A DNA stretch of 64,000 nt from Microcaldota archaeon (GTDB lineage: Archaea; Micrarchaeota; Micrarchaeia; Micrarchaeales; CABMGC01). Made by a program: the position numbers and the translations under genes. The notes beneath the pieces are model-generated. The model was not told the DNA's origin. It was given only the letters and a program-made list of their open reading frames with translations, and made no database searches. Positions 1 to 8,651 of this stretch are shown in pieces. Numbering within the stretch: position 1 is the first letter of the stretch; the number at the start of each line of letters is the position of its first letter. The stretch lies in assembly GCA_021845465.1 (NCBI GenBank), contig JAKBRL010000002.1, forward strand, positions 1 to 64,000, given 5' to 3'.

Positions 1-106
1 ATTGACCACGCGTTACTGAGCCGTACGCCACACATGAAGTTCATGTGTAGACTTGCATGGCTGTCGAAATCTGATAGCAGTGTCCTCTAGCAGCATCGAC
101 TAGAGT
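1..106 (-). rRNA. 16S rRNA, 5' end (partial)
   Basis: The minus strand reads as the first ~106 nt of an archaeal 16S rRNA. The conserved blocks ACTGCTAT, GCCATGCAAGTC and GGCTCAGTAACGCGTGG occur in the right order and spacing. The mature 5' end is placed near 106 by alignment to the canonical archaeal start. The first helix reads TCTAG...CTAGA where nearly all archaea have TCCGG...CCGGA, so the pairing is kept while the bases differ. The gene runs off the left edge of the window. Confidence 0.93.
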
Positions 107-455
107 CGACTTTTTGGTTTTGTATTTTTATTTGCAATTGCGTTGCGAGCTATCTTAATTCTCAAGACTACATCCAATTCCAAATAGGAATTTTCATTAT
201 TGTAGAAAAGGCGAATGAACACCTAATGCTCTACAATATCATAGCCGTCTCCCAGAATAAATCACGGGACACAGCCAATATATTTCTCAGATAACATTTA
301 AATAGGTTGTTAATCCGATTGACATATATACTACAAGCTTTTTCCAGATTAAAGCACGCATTGAAGCGAATTACAGATGCAGGATTCTGTTTATATGCAC
401 AGAAATACGATTCTAGGAATGGATTTATATATTATTGGAGATATTGTTAAGGCAG
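107..455. other. Intergenic region between 16S and tRNA-Gly
   Basis: About 350 bp of AT-rich sequence with no credible ORF. It must hold the divergent promoters of 16S (minus) and tRNA-Gly (plus). A minus-strand TATA-like CCTATTTAAATG near 295-307 is a candidate 16S promoter, leaving a leader of roughly 160 nt. The 16S processing stem cannot be judged because the 3' side of the gene is outside the window. Confidence 0.5.
424..433 (+). promoter_or_regulatory. TATA box of tRNA-Gly
   Basis: TTTATATATT is centred about 27 nt before the first tRNA base, the normal archaeal TATA-to-start distance. Confidence 0.55.
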
Positions 456-568
456 GCAAGCGTAGTCTAGCCTGGTTAGGACTTTGGCCTTCCAGCTTTA
501 CTCTCGCGTTGTTTATGCAACGCAAAGGATGAGAGTCAAAAACCCGGGTTCAAATCCCGGCGCTTGCA
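456..568 (+). tRNA. tRNA-Gly(UCC), intron-containing
   Basis: The acceptor arms GCAAGCG and CGCTTGC pair, followed by discriminator A568. CCA is not encoded. The D-arm is GTCT/GGAC and the T-arm is CCGGG-TTCAAAT-CCCGG. The anticodon stem TTGGC/GTCAA closes a loop read CTTCCA|A once a 39-nt intron after position 37 is removed, giving anticodon TCC. The D-loop keeps the GG pair. The arrangement closely resembles archaeal tRNA-Gly(UCC). Confidence 0.9.
495..533 (+). other. Canonical 37/38 intron of tRNA-Gly
   Basis: This 39-nt insertion lies directly 3' of anticodon-loop position 37. It contains a hairpin, GCGTTG (506-511) with CAACGC (518-523). CTCTC (501-505) can also pair with GAGAG (531-535) across the 3' splice site, consistent with a bulge-helix-bulge substrate of the archaeal splicing endonuclease. 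The exact ends could shift by a base. Confidence 0.8.
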
Positions 569-718
569 TATTTCGATTATCTCTTCACATGTCAGTTAGA
601 TGCAAGTAATAGTTATGGCTCCGCAGATGTTGGTGGCCTGCAGAGTTTAATGTTGTTTGACGTGATACCTCAAAATGCTTATTATTATATAGGTTTGAGA
701 TATTTTAGGTTTCAATAC

Positions 719-1741
719 ATGGATTTCAGTGAGTACATAAGCAGGCATAGGGAGCAGATACGCCTGAAGATCTTTGAGTACTTTAGAGGAGAAGGACCTC
801 CTGGCTATTCCGAAATAATCAGGGATTACTCAGAACGCCAGGGCAAATATGTAAGGCCAGGATTGCTTATGATTACAGGACAGATGCTCGGTGCGAAGAG
901 TGATGAGCTTATCATTCCCGCTGCCGCAATGCAACTTTCTGAAGATTGGATACTGATACATGATGACATTGAAGATGACTCAGAGATGAGAAGAGGAAAA
1001 CCGGCCCTGCATAAAATTTACGGCTGCGAGCATGCAATAAACGCAGGAGACGGCGCACATTTATTGATGTGGCAGATGCTTAGGGATTATCTTGAAGAGT
1101 ACGGAATTAAAAAGGGGCTTAGTCTATTTGACATGTTTAGCAAAATTCTTACGGCTACAGTTGAAGGCCAATACCTTGATATAGATTTTGCAAAGAGGAT
1201 AAAGGAAATAGGAAAAGCAGACGAGAAGATGTATTATGGAATAGTGGAGAGAAAGACAAGCTGCTATAGCGTATACGGACCTATGCAGCTGGGGGCCACT
1301 GTAGCAGGAGCAGATCAGAAGATCCTTGATCTTTTCAAAAAAATAGGGATAGAGGCAGGAAACGCGTTCCAGATAATGGATGATGTGCTGGATTTTACAG
1401 CAGATGAAAAATCCTTCGGCAAGAAAAAATATGGAGATTTATATGAAGGCAAACTTACATTGATTGCACTCCATGCCTACAAGGAAGCATCAGCAGCAGA
1501 AAAAAGGAGAATCGATAAGATATTTGCAAAGAGCAAGAATTCCAAGACCAATGAAGATATAGATTTCTTGATAGAGATGATAGAGAAGTATAAGAGTGCT
1601 GATTATGCATACTCTATTGCCATGAAGCATGGAGCCGAAGCAAAAAGAATTCTTGATGAAAACAGGAACATGCTTCCAGATAATGAGTTCAGAGGCATAT
1701 TCGAGTCCTCAGTTTATTCGCTGTTTAATAGGAAGAAGTGA
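719..1741 (+). CDS. Polyprenyl (geranylgeranyl-type) diphosphate synthase
   Basis: Trans-prenyltransferase (IspA/GGPPS family) that condenses isopentenyl diphosphate onto allylic diphosphates to supply C15-C20 chains for archaeal ether lipids. The first aspartate-rich motif HDDIEDDSEMRRGKP starts at residue 81 and the second, DDVLD, at 221-225. Both bind the Mg-diphosphate. A bulky W77 five residues before the first motif suggests a short (C15/C20) product, which is an inference. The ORF is open from 650, but the ATG at 719 gives a family-like N-terminus (340 residues). A TATA-like sequence near 683-691 lies about 30 nt upstream, and AGG precedes the start at 706. The gene is divergent from the 16S gene and convergent with 5S. 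Confidence 0.88.
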   Translation: MDFSEYISRHREQIRLKIFEYFRGEGPPGYSEIIRDYSERQGKYVRPGLLMITGQMLGAKSDELIIPAAAMQLSEDWILIHDDIEDDSEMRRGKPALHKIYGCEHAINAGDGAHLLMWQMLRDYLEEYGIKKGLSLFDMFSKILTATVEGQYLDIDFAKRIKEIGKADEKMYYGIVERKTSCYSVYGPMQLGATVAGADQKILDLFKKIGIEAGNAFQIMDDVLDFTADEKSFGKKKYGDLYEGKLTLIALHAYKEASAAEKRRIDKIFAKSKNSKTNEDIDFLIEMIEKYKSADYAYSIAMKHGAEAKRILDENRNMLPDNEFRGIFESSVYSLFNRKK

Positions 1742-1804
1742 ATTCCATAAAATGCTGTTGAAAACAAGAAATAGATCCAGATTGAAATGTAGTTGAATAG
1801 AAAT

Positions 1805-1918
1805 GCCAAACAGCAACAAGCTTTTCCACCCATCGGGCAGTATTTCTTATCGTGAAGAGGCTTAGCTTCCGAGTTCGGAATGGGTTCGGGCGTTTCACTC
1901 TTCCTATGGCCGTTTGAC
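1805..1918 (-). rRNA. 5S rRNA
   Basis: The minus strand contains the 5S core CCGAACCCATTCCGAACTCG, followed by GGAAGCTAAGCC, then TACTGC and GGGTGG, in standard order. The 5' end GTCAAACG and the 3' end GCTGTTTGGC pair to form the terminal helix, which sets the limits and gives about 114 nt. The gene is not linked to a 23S gene here. It lies 1.7 kb upstream of the 16S gene on the same strand. A 68-codon ORF over this stretch is a chance reading. Confidence 0.92.
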
Positions 1919-1948
1919 ATAAATGATTATTCAGGAAAAATATATAAA

Positions 1949-2506
1949 CTATTTGGATTTGAGTCTGGAGTAATATAATATGCTGCTTATTGTTTTGGCA
2001 TCGCAGATCTGATTATGCATTATCATATGCTGGGCTTTCTCAAGGCTAACCTTTATGGTGGTTATGACCTCATCGGTTTCCCTTGAGATCTTCTTCTGCT
2101 CTAAGTTTTCCGCAAGAAAAACATGCAGAAACTGGGTGAAGCTTCCTGGAGCCTCGAATATCCCAAACATGCGTTTGAGTTTTTTAGGATAGTAACCTGT
2201 CTCTTCCTCCAGCTCTCTTCTGGCTGCTTGCACTGGGGTCTCTCCTTTGTCTATGTGGCCTGCAGGTATCTCATAAAGATATCTTTCCAACGGATGCCTA
2301 TACTGTCTTTCTATTATTATACGTCCGTCATCCAGAATGGGAAGAATAGCGACAGCGTCGTGGCCTACGACCCTGGCAAATTTAGTGCCTGTATTGGGAA
2401 GCCTCCATTCTTCAACATTGAAGATAGGTCCCCTATATGCTATTTTTTTCCTGCTTGCAGTTTTATTTTTGCTATTTCCCAGAAGAATCACCTTTTGTCT
2501 GCTCAT
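1949..2506 (-). CDS. Nudix hydrolase, ADP-ribose pyrophosphatase-like
   Basis: Hydrolyses a nucleoside diphosphate linked to another moiety; the closest family is ADP-ribose/ADP-sugar pyrophosphatase. The Nudix box GHIDKGETPVQAARREL, followed by EEETGY, lies near residues 82-105 and has the full GX5EX7REUXEEXGU pattern. The upstream IERQYRHPL segment is typical of ADPRases. It is 185 residues, normal for the family. Its start lies inside the 3' end of the AIM24-like gene (35-nt overlap) and no other in-frame ATG precedes the domain. It is the last gene of a minus-strand unit beginning at gatD. Exact substrate unknown. Confidence 0.85.
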   Translation of the reverse strand: MSRQKVILLGNSKNKTASRKKIAYRGPIFNVEEWRLPNTGTKFARVVGHDAVAILPILDDGRIIIERQYRHPLERYLYEIPAGHIDKGETPVQAARRELEEETGYYPKKLKRMFGIFEAPGSFTQFLHVFLAENLEQKKISRETDEVITTIKVSLEKAQHMIMHNQICDAKTISSILYYSRLKSK

Positions 2507-3173
2507 ATCCCTGGATGTATATGTCTGAGGATAGTTTTCTGCGCGATACGCTGTGAAGAATTACCTTCCCCTTTCCATTGAATTTTGCAAGAAAGAGGCC
2601 TACCCCACCAAACATCGCAGTCCTTATATTATCGACAAATGTTATTTTGTAGCTCAGGCCTCCTGAAAAACCTGCTATGTGTCCGGGGTCTACTTCCAGA
2701 GGGATAGTGCCGTCAAGGTCATATTCGACTATGTCACCGACAACATGCAAGAATACAGTACCAGGCCCTACAAACTTCTGGAGTATCAAGCCTGCTCCTC
2801 CAAAGAACGCCGCGCCTAAGCCTATTGTTTCCATGGTAAATTTAACGCTGTCAGTTGCTGCCAGAAATGCATAATCCTCAGATACGAAGACCTCTCCTTC
2901 TCCAAGGGTTATGGCGCGTATCTTGCCAGGCATTATTCCTGAAAGGGAGACAGAACACCTTCCCGTTTCTGCTGTAAAGACAGTAAGCATTGCTGTGGCT
3001 CCGGTCACTTTTCGCTCTATTGCGCTGACTAGGCCTCCTACAAGCCTCGGCTCCATCTTTATCTTTTCGCTCTTGCTCACGAGCTTTCCCGAATCGGCAT
3101 ATATCTTTTCGCCTTCATTGAGGTGGATTGATACTGCCTGCATTGACCCGCCGAGTATAGTGTAGTCCATCAT
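2472..3173 (-). CDS. AIM24 family protein (TIGR00266-like)
   Basis: A 233-residue protein of the AIM24/TIGR00266 family, a beta-rich fold of unknown biochemical role; in yeast mitochondria a member helps organise the inner membrane. The family pattern is visible as repeated glycine-rich turns (AAFFGGAGLILQKFVGPG and MFGGVGLFLAKFNGKG) and the DPGHIAGF segment. Its ATG overlaps the gatE stop as ATGA, implying translational coupling. A second ATG follows immediately. It has no signal peptide or membrane span, so it is probably cytoplasmic. Why it travels with gatDE is not evident from sequence. Confidence 0.8.
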   Translation of the reverse strand: MMDYTILGGSMQAVSIHLNEGEKIYADSGKLVSKSEKIKMEPRLVGGLVSAIERKVTGATAMLTVFTAETGRCSVSLSGIMPGKIRAITLGEGEVFVSEDYAFLAATDSVKFTMETIGLGAAFFGGAGLILQKFVGPGTVFLHVVGDIVEYDLDGTIPLEVDPGHIAGFSGGLSYKITFVDNIRTAMFGGVGLFLAKFNGKGKVILHSVSRRKLSSDIYIQGYEQTKGDSSGK

Positions 3174-5011
3174 GATCCCATGTTTTTGATTGCTTCCTGC
3201 AGTTCTTCGCCGTCTACTATAAGGCGGTATTTGGACATTACCTCACGTATTATCTCGTTGCGCGGCTTATCCTTAAGGTGAAGCACAAGACGCTTTAGCT
3301 CTGCCTTGTGCATCCTTAAGAGGTTTCTCTCTTTTATTATTCGGTCAACTTCCCATCTCTCTTTTGGAGATGACTTGAGTATCTCCTCTATGCCTAGCTT
3401 TGTTATCTTTTTCTTAACATAGTTTGAAAAGATGTACTCCAAGGAATCTAGGCTTATCGAGTCTACGTTGACTCCGGAGCGGCTGAGCTCCCTGAACTTC
3501 TCCAAGAGCACAGATGCTACAAGTATGGGTTCCACATCTATTCTGCCTATTATCTCTTCATATGCGGATAACTCCTTTGACCAGAGCATCTGCTCTGCAA
3601 TCTGCTTGTTCCTTATCTCATGCTCAAGTTTTTTCCTTATCCCTTCTATATCTATTTTTTTATCATTGAGTTTTTTAGCCATCTTCTTTGTCTCTGCGGG
3701 AAGGGCATCGGTTTCAGGATACATTCTCAGACCTCCGGGGATAGGCCTTAGGAATCTTGTAGTCTTGTTCTTTGAGTTTGCGGCTCTTGTTTCTGCCGGC
3801 ACTCCGTCTATTGCCATCTTGGCGCGCATCAATGCAAATTCTATAGCCTTTTCGCATCGTTCCTTTCTCTCTGCAACAAGAACGAATGAATCATTTTCCC
3901 CAAGAGCTAAAGCATCCTTTATGCCCTCGAGCTCAATCTTTGAAATCTTGTAGTTTTCCAGATTTTCATCGCTGTGGATTATGCCCTTCACTTCTGCAGT
4001 CTTTGCATACTCGCTTATCTCGCTTCCTAGCCTTGTCATGGGCCCTATCTCCAAGCCTATAAGTCCTTTGAAGCCTTCCAGCTTAGCGCCGAGCACAGAG
4101 CCACCCTGCCAGACGTAATCTGAGAGAATCTTCGCTTCCGTATGCTTGAATATTCTGGTAAGGTCTACAGGTTTTCCTACTGAGGCATTGCGCTTTTTCA
4201 GCTCTTCGGAGATTTCTATGAGCTTCTTCTGCCTTTCAACCTCATTCTCTATTATCTCATCCATTGAGTCTATGTCCTGGAAACCCTTGATCTCTATCCT
4301 TGCTCCGTTTCTTATTGATATGTTGACATCCTGCCTTATCGAGCCTATTCCTCTCTGGACCTTTTTCGTAAGCCTTAAGAGGAGGCCTATCTTCATCGCT
4401 ATCTTTTTGGCATCCTGCGGGGTGGGTATGACAGGATCAGTATCCACCTCTATCAGAGGTATTCCCAGTCTATCTACACCATATACAACCTCGCTTGCAG
4501 AGTTGTGCAGTATTGAGCTTGATTCCTCTTCAAGGAATACTGAAGGTATTGGAATCTTCATTCCGTCTACCTCTATCTCGCCTTCATACCCACAGAGCAT
4601 TGTACGCTGGAATGAGCTGGGATCGCTTCCGTCAACCACGCTTTTGCGCATCGGCTCTATCTCATCTGGGATATAACAATCAAAAGATTTGGAGATAAGC
4701 ATTGCTGTTTCAAGCGCATCGTTGTTGAGATTGCCTGGAGGTTCTTCATCCAGATCTACCAGGCAGGTCGATTCCCTGTATGCATGATATATGAATTTCC
4801 TTTCTTTCTGGCTTTCGAATTTTGTAGAGCTGTCAATAAACCCCAGCTCTCCGGCAACAGCCCTCTGCCTCCTCTCTATTGTCTTTATTGTGTTTTCATT
4901 AGTCAGGCTGGTATTGCAGTTGCAGTATAATTTTGTCTCTGTCTCAAGCCTCTGGTGTATCTCAAGACCACATTTGAATCCCAATTTTGAGTAGTAATCC
5001 TTCTCTTTCAT
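3170..5011 (-). CDS. gatE: Glutamyl-tRNA(Gln) amidotransferase subunit E
   Basis: The tRNA-binding kinase/transamidase subunit of archaeal GatDE. With GatD it converts Glu-tRNA(Gln) to Gln-tRNA(Gln). The GatB-like catalytic cradle begins at residue 14 (CGLEIHQRLETETKLYCNC). The GatE-specific AspRS-like insertion lies in the middle, and a helical YqeY-like tail (RNEIIREVMSKYRLIVDGEE) ends the protein. It is 613 residues, within the usual range. The ATG follows the gatD stop with no gap, consistent with 1:1 translation. GatDE is confined to archaea, which supports the domain-level assignment. Confidence 0.97.
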   Translation of the reverse strand: MKEKDYYSKLGFKCGLEIHQRLETETKLYCNCNTSLTNENTIKTIERRQRAVAGELGFIDSSTKFESQKERKFIYHAYRESTCLVDLDEEPPGNLNNDALETAMLISKSFDCYIPDEIEPMRKSVVDGSDPSSFQRTMLCGYEGEIEVDGMKIPIPSVFLEEESSSILHNSASEVVYGVDRLGIPLIEVDTDPVIPTPQDAKKIAMKIGLLLRLTKKVQRGIGSIRQDVNISIRNGARIEIKGFQDIDSMDEIIENEVERQKKLIEISEELKKRNASVGKPVDLTRIFKHTEAKILSDYVWQGGSVLGAKLEGFKGLIGLEIGPMTRLGSEISEYAKTAEVKGIIHSDENLENYKISKIELEGIKDALALGENDSFVLVAERKERCEKAIEFALMRAKMAIDGVPAETRAANSKNKTTRFLRPIPGGLRMYPETDALPAETKKMAKKLNDKKIDIEGIRKKLEHEIRNKQIAEQMLWSKELSAYEEIIGRIDVEPILVASVLLEKFRELSRSGVNVDSISLDSLEYIFSNYVKKKITKLGIEEILKSSPKERWEVDRIIKERNLLRMHKAELKRLVLHLKDKPRNEIIREVMSKYRLIVDGEELQEAIKNMGS

Positions 5012-6364
5012 CTATTCACCGAACCAGTCAGCCTCGCTCTTCCTGCTTATCTCCCCTGCTATGTTTTGTGAAAGGAGCGTTTCTGCCTCATCTTTCTTAT
5101 AATTTCCAAGAAGCCATCCGAGCTTTACATATGCAACTTCTGGTATCATGTCCTCACAAAACAGCCCTCCTGCTTTCTTGATCAGCCTAAGATTCCTGTA
5201 TACCTTGTCATTCACCCTGCCGTTTATGCATTGTGATGTCATCCCTACAATCATACCAGAATCAACAGCAGATTCTATGTGGCCAAGCCAGTTGAATCCG
5301 GGATAAGGCGTGGACACAGGAGCATGCCCCAATCCTGTTCCTTCTATTATTACTCCTTTGTATCCTTTTCCTGAATAGTACTCAAGTATTCCAGGATCTG
5401 AATTAGGATGGACTTTTATGAGAGCAACCTTTGGCTCAAATCCGGTCATCAGCTTTGTCTTTTCATCGTTGCCCACTACTTTTGAATAATCTCCCATGTA
5501 GGTTATCTTTCCTTCGTAGCTTACGCTTGCTATCGGCCTGCTGTTTATAGGCTGAAAGGCATCTCTTCTGGAAGTATGCATTTTTCTGACTTTTGTGCCT
5601 CTGATCACATTGCAATATCTGTCCGAGGTAGTTGCGTGCATGCATATGCTTACCTCTGCAATGTCACTTTCGGCTGCAACTCTTGTACCGGCAACTATAT
5701 TCATGAAGGCATCGCTTGAGCCCCTGTCTGAACTCCTCTGGGATCCTACAATCACAACAGGCCCTCTCAGATCCTTAAGCATGAAGCTCAAAGCGGCTGA
5801 TGTGTAATGCATTGTGTCTGTGCCATGGGTTATTACAACACCTTTGGCACCATCATTCAGAGAATCTGCAACTGCCTTGGCTATCTTCTGCCATTCCAGA
5901 TAAGACATATCCTCGCTGGCTATGCTCATGAGATTGTTGAGTCTGAGATTTGCTATGCCTGCTATTTCAGGAACGCTGTCAAGAAGTTCTTCAGGCTTGG
6001 TCAGCATGTATACCCCTCCTGTTGCATAATCAACTTTGCTCCCTATTGTCCCTCCAGTATAGATTAGATCTACCTTATTCAGGTTAGGATTGAATTTCTT
6101 TGCAGGTTGGCTTACGTTTTCATTTTTTATAGTTTTTGAATGGCCTTCCTTATCTTCAATTTTTTCAAGTTTTGAGTCGAGAGATAGTTTTAAACCTATG
6201 TTGTAACCGTTGTCAAGCTTTATTATGAGCACATTAGGATCTCCAGAATCCGGCCTTGGCATTAGGATTCCTTCGAATTTTCTCTTTCCTGAAGTGAGTC
6301 TGAGCCTGTCTCCCGGGAAGATGCCTGCAGTTTCCAACATTCTCTTTACTACTTCAGAATACAT
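5012..6364 (-). CDS. gatD: Glutamyl-tRNA(Gln) amidotransferase subunit D
   Basis: The L-asparaginase-like subunit that releases ammonia from Gln/Asn for GatE. An N-terminal ~80-residue Tudor-like domain precedes the asparaginase fold. The first catalytic threonine motif TGGTIGS is at 103-109 and the second, HGTDT, at 180-184, with SQRSSDRGSSD downstream carrying further active-site residues. It is 450 residues, normal for GatD. It is the first gene of the unit gatD-gatE-AIM24-Nudix. An AT-rich TTTAAAG element lies roughly 25-30 nt upstream on the minus strand, suggesting a nearly leaderless transcript. Confidence 0.97.
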   Translation of the reverse strand: MYSEVVKRMLETAGIFPGDRLRLTSGKRKFEGILMPRPDSGDPNVLIIKLDNGYNIGLKLSLDSKLEKIEDKEGHSKTIKNENVSQPAKKFNPNLNKVDLIYTGGTIGSKVDYATGGVYMLTKPEELLDSVPEIAGIANLRLNNLMSIASEDMSYLEWQKIAKAVADSLNDGAKGVVITHGTDTMHYTSAALSFMLKDLRGPVVIVGSQRSSDRGSSDAFMNIVAGTRVAAESDIAEVSICMHATTSDRYCNVIRGTKVRKMHTSRRDAFQPINSRPIASVSYEGKITYMGDYSKVVGNDEKTKLMTGFEPKVALIKVHPNSDPGILEYYSGKGYKGVIIEGTGLGHAPVSTPYPGFNWLGHIESAVDSGMIVGMTSQCINGRVNDKVYRNLRLIKKAGGLFCEDMIPEVAYVKLGWLLGNYKKDEAETLLSQNIAGEISRKSEADWFGE

Positions 6365-6504
6365 ACTTTATGCATATGTTAATTCTCTTTAAATTACTTT
6401 TGCTGTTTGAAATTTTTTATGTGGAATTTCCGATTTGGCAGATGGCGGTAATTCTATTCGGAGATATGCAAAGTTAGTTTGCCTTCCCAAGGTTTAAGCA
6501 GATG

Positions 6505-7803
6505 TCAGGTCTCTCTTTTCTGGCCTATTATGCATGCATAGGAATTCCCGGTTATCTTGACATTTATCCATTTTCCGAGATCAGACTTCTCAGCGTCTAA
6601 GACAGCGACAGGAATGTATGATGCAGTTCTTCCCGTGATTGACTTTCCTGATGATTCTGTTAATAGCACCATTACATTTTTATTCAGATACGAAGAGAAA
6701 TTTTCATGCTGCATTTTTTTGACTGTTCTTGAGAGGCTCAGGCTTCTTGCTTTTATTGTATCTCCTTTGGTTTGTTTTAGTTTTGCTGCATTTGCATGCG
6801 GCCTTGCCCCAAATTTGGATATGTTAGTTATGGTTATCCTAAGCCTATCCAGCAGTTTAAATGTAGCCTTAAAGTCGTTAATTGTCTCCCCTGGGTATCC
6901 CACTATAACATCGGTAGCTATGCACATCTCAGGAAATTTTAAACGTATGGCTTTTATATATTCTTCAAATTCTTTGACAGTGTATCTTCTGCCCATAGCC
7001 TGCAGTATCTTATCGCTGCCTGACTGCACAGGAAGATGGATAAATTTATAGACCTTTTCTGATTTGTATGCATTAAGAAGTCTGTCAAGATATTTGTGGA
7101 GATGCTCCGGATTAAGCATTCCTACACGTATCATGAAATCTCCATTTATCTTGCTTGCTTTTTCCAACAACTCGGCTATGTCTGTGCCCCTGTCTGCACC
7201 ATATGCGCCTATGTCCTGGGAGGTGAGTTCAATCTCTTTCGAACCTTTCCTTACATTTAGGTCTATTGCTTTGAGTATGAGTTTTTCTGAAAAGCTGTTG
7301 AGAGGACCTCTTGCAAATTTAGTCTCACAGAAAGAGCAGGAGCTTAGGCATCCTTCGCTTATAGGTATTCTTGCAATTGTCAATCCAAAATCAGGTATAT
7401 TCAGGGATTTGTCAGTATGGCTATTGCCTTCATAATGTACTCTCCCGTTTTCTTTTATTGAAGTTAGGGCATCGAATACTTTGGAAGTATTTCCGGTAGA
7501 GATTATGCTTGCCGAAGGAACAGCATTCTCTATGAGGTCAGGATTCGCGCTTGCCATGCATCCTGTTATGACCAGTCTTTTGCCGAGATGGTTCAGGCTT
7601 TTTAGCCTCTCGATTATCTTCTGCTCGGTGGCCTTCTTCACAGTGCACGTGTTGATTATTACAAAATCATAGTCATTTTTTAGATCTTGGTCATATTTGC
7701 CGTGTTCGACTAGGATTTCCTTCTTGGAGAGAATTCCTTCGATCATGTCGCTGTCTGCATGATTGAGCGTGCATCCGTATGTCTCAATTAGCACTTTTTC
7801 CAT
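6505..7803 (-). CDS. tRNA t6A37 methylthiotransferase (archaeal MtaB/CDKAL1-type)
   Basis: Radical-SAM methylthiotransferase expected to convert t6A37 to ms2t6A37 in ANN-decoding tRNAs. The N-terminal UPF0004 domain supplies three cysteines for one [4Fe-4S] cluster (C11, C53, C82). The radical-SAM motif CLSSCSFC (C152, C156, C159) binds the second cluster. A TRAM-like tail covers the last ~60 residues. It is 432 residues, as in archaeal/eukaryotic eMtaB rather than bacterial MiaB. ATG start at 7803. It is a single-gene unit, about 80 nt downstream of the NAD-kinase gene on the same strand. i6A-type substrates are unlikely in archaea. Confidence 0.9.
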   Translation of the reverse strand: MEKVLIETYGCTLNHADSDMIEGILSKKEILVEHGKYDQDLKNDYDFVIINTCTVKKATEQKIIERLKSLNHLGKRLVITGCMASANPDLIENAVPSASIISTGNTSKVFDALTSIKENGRVHYEGNSHTDKSLNIPDFGLTIARIPISEGCLSSCSFCETKFARGPLNSFSEKLILKAIDLNVRKGSKEIELTSQDIGAYGADRGTDIAELLEKASKINGDFMIRVGMLNPEHLHKYLDRLLNAYKSEKVYKFIHLPVQSGSDKILQAMGRRYTVKEFEEYIKAIRLKFPEMCIATDVIVGYPGETINDFKATFKLLDRLRITITNISKFGARPHANAAKLKQTKGDTIKARSLSLSRTVKKMQHENFSSYLNKNVMVLLTESSGKSITGRTASYIPVAVLDAEKSDLGKWINVKITGNSYACIIGQKRET

Positions 7804-7886
7804 TTGGCATTACCGAGATATTAATAGTGCTTCAGATTTAAAAATAGTCAGGATAATTCGTGCTAAATCCACAATATGTTTTTCTT

Positions 7887-8651
7887 TTACTCCTTTACCA
7901 TTCGGCTTCTTATTATTCTTTCTAATTTTGCACCGAATTCCTCGCGGTATTTTTTAAAGCGGATGACATTGAGTTCTTTTTCTGATAGCTTTACAGCGAA
8001 TGTGTCTCCCGGATGTAGGGTTGCCACTTCTATCCCATCATACCTTAATCTGCCATTATACTTGATTATTTCTATCTCTATCTGACGTTTTGGGCCTGCT
8101 ATTAAAGGGCTCCTATATGGGCCGTCTACATTTATCGGGGTTATGCAGAAGACATCAGGATCCATTATTATAGGACCTCCTGCCGACTTGTTGTATGCGG
8201 TCGAGCCTACAAGGCTGGCCATTAATACTCCATCCCCACTCATAACAAAAGGGTATATCTCCTTCCTGTTTTTCTTATAGGTTTCATATATCTTAAAGCT
8301 TACTTCCTCTCGCTCGTTAGTCATTACTGCCTCGTTTACAACATAGTATCTCTTATTCTTGTATTCGAGTTCCATCTTGTTTCCCAGCTTTTCTATCGAG
8401 TAATCCCCTTCCTTCAGTTTTTCTATCGCGTAGTCTATCTCGTTTAGGCTTATGTCAGAGTAATAACCTATACTGCCCTTGTCAAAACTTCTTATAGGAA
8501 GTATAGGCCCTTCAAATTCCCTTGCTGCTTTTGTGAATGTCCCATCGCCGCCTACTGCAATGCAGATGTCTCCTTTAGGCCCTGTCTTGAACGCTTTTCT
8601 TATCTTTGATATCTCGGGATATTCCTTTTTTGCAAATATTGTCACTTTCAT
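7887..8651 (-). CDS. nadK: NAD kinase
   Basis: Phosphorylates NAD to NADP. The GGDGTF motif at 34-39 and the NE pair of NEAVMTNE at 106-107 are the family's nucleotide-binding signatures. The downstream glycine-rich VGSTAYNKSAGGPI segment is also typical. It is 254 residues, at the short end, as in archaeal NAD kinases. Its ATG overlaps the lpd stop as TAATG, so the two genes are translationally coupled. The pairing links NAD(P) supply with an NAD-dependent dehydrogenase. Confidence 0.92.
   Translation of the reverse strand: MKVTIFAKKEYPEISKIRKAFKTGPKGDICIAVGGDGTFTKAAREFEGPILPIRSFDKGSIGYYSDISLNEIDYAIEKLKEGDYSIEKLGNKMELEYKNKRYYVVNEAVMTNEREEVSFKIYETYKKNRKEIYPFVMSGDGVLMASLVGSTAYNKSAGGPIIMDPDVFCITPINVDGPYRSPLIAGPKRQIEIEIIKYNGRLRYDGIEVATLHPGDTFAVKLSEKELNVIRFKKYREEFGAKLERIIRSRMVKE

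Noticed and set aside
1714..1920. A 68-codon minus-strand ORF
   Set aside because: It lies over the 5S rRNA gene; conserved rRNA blocks and the terminal helix explain the sequence better than a protein.
3432..4676. Long plus-strand ORFs opposite gatE
   Set aside because: They are antisense readings of a well-supported gene, Ser/Ile/Leu-rich with no domain, a common effect of the codon bias of the true strand.
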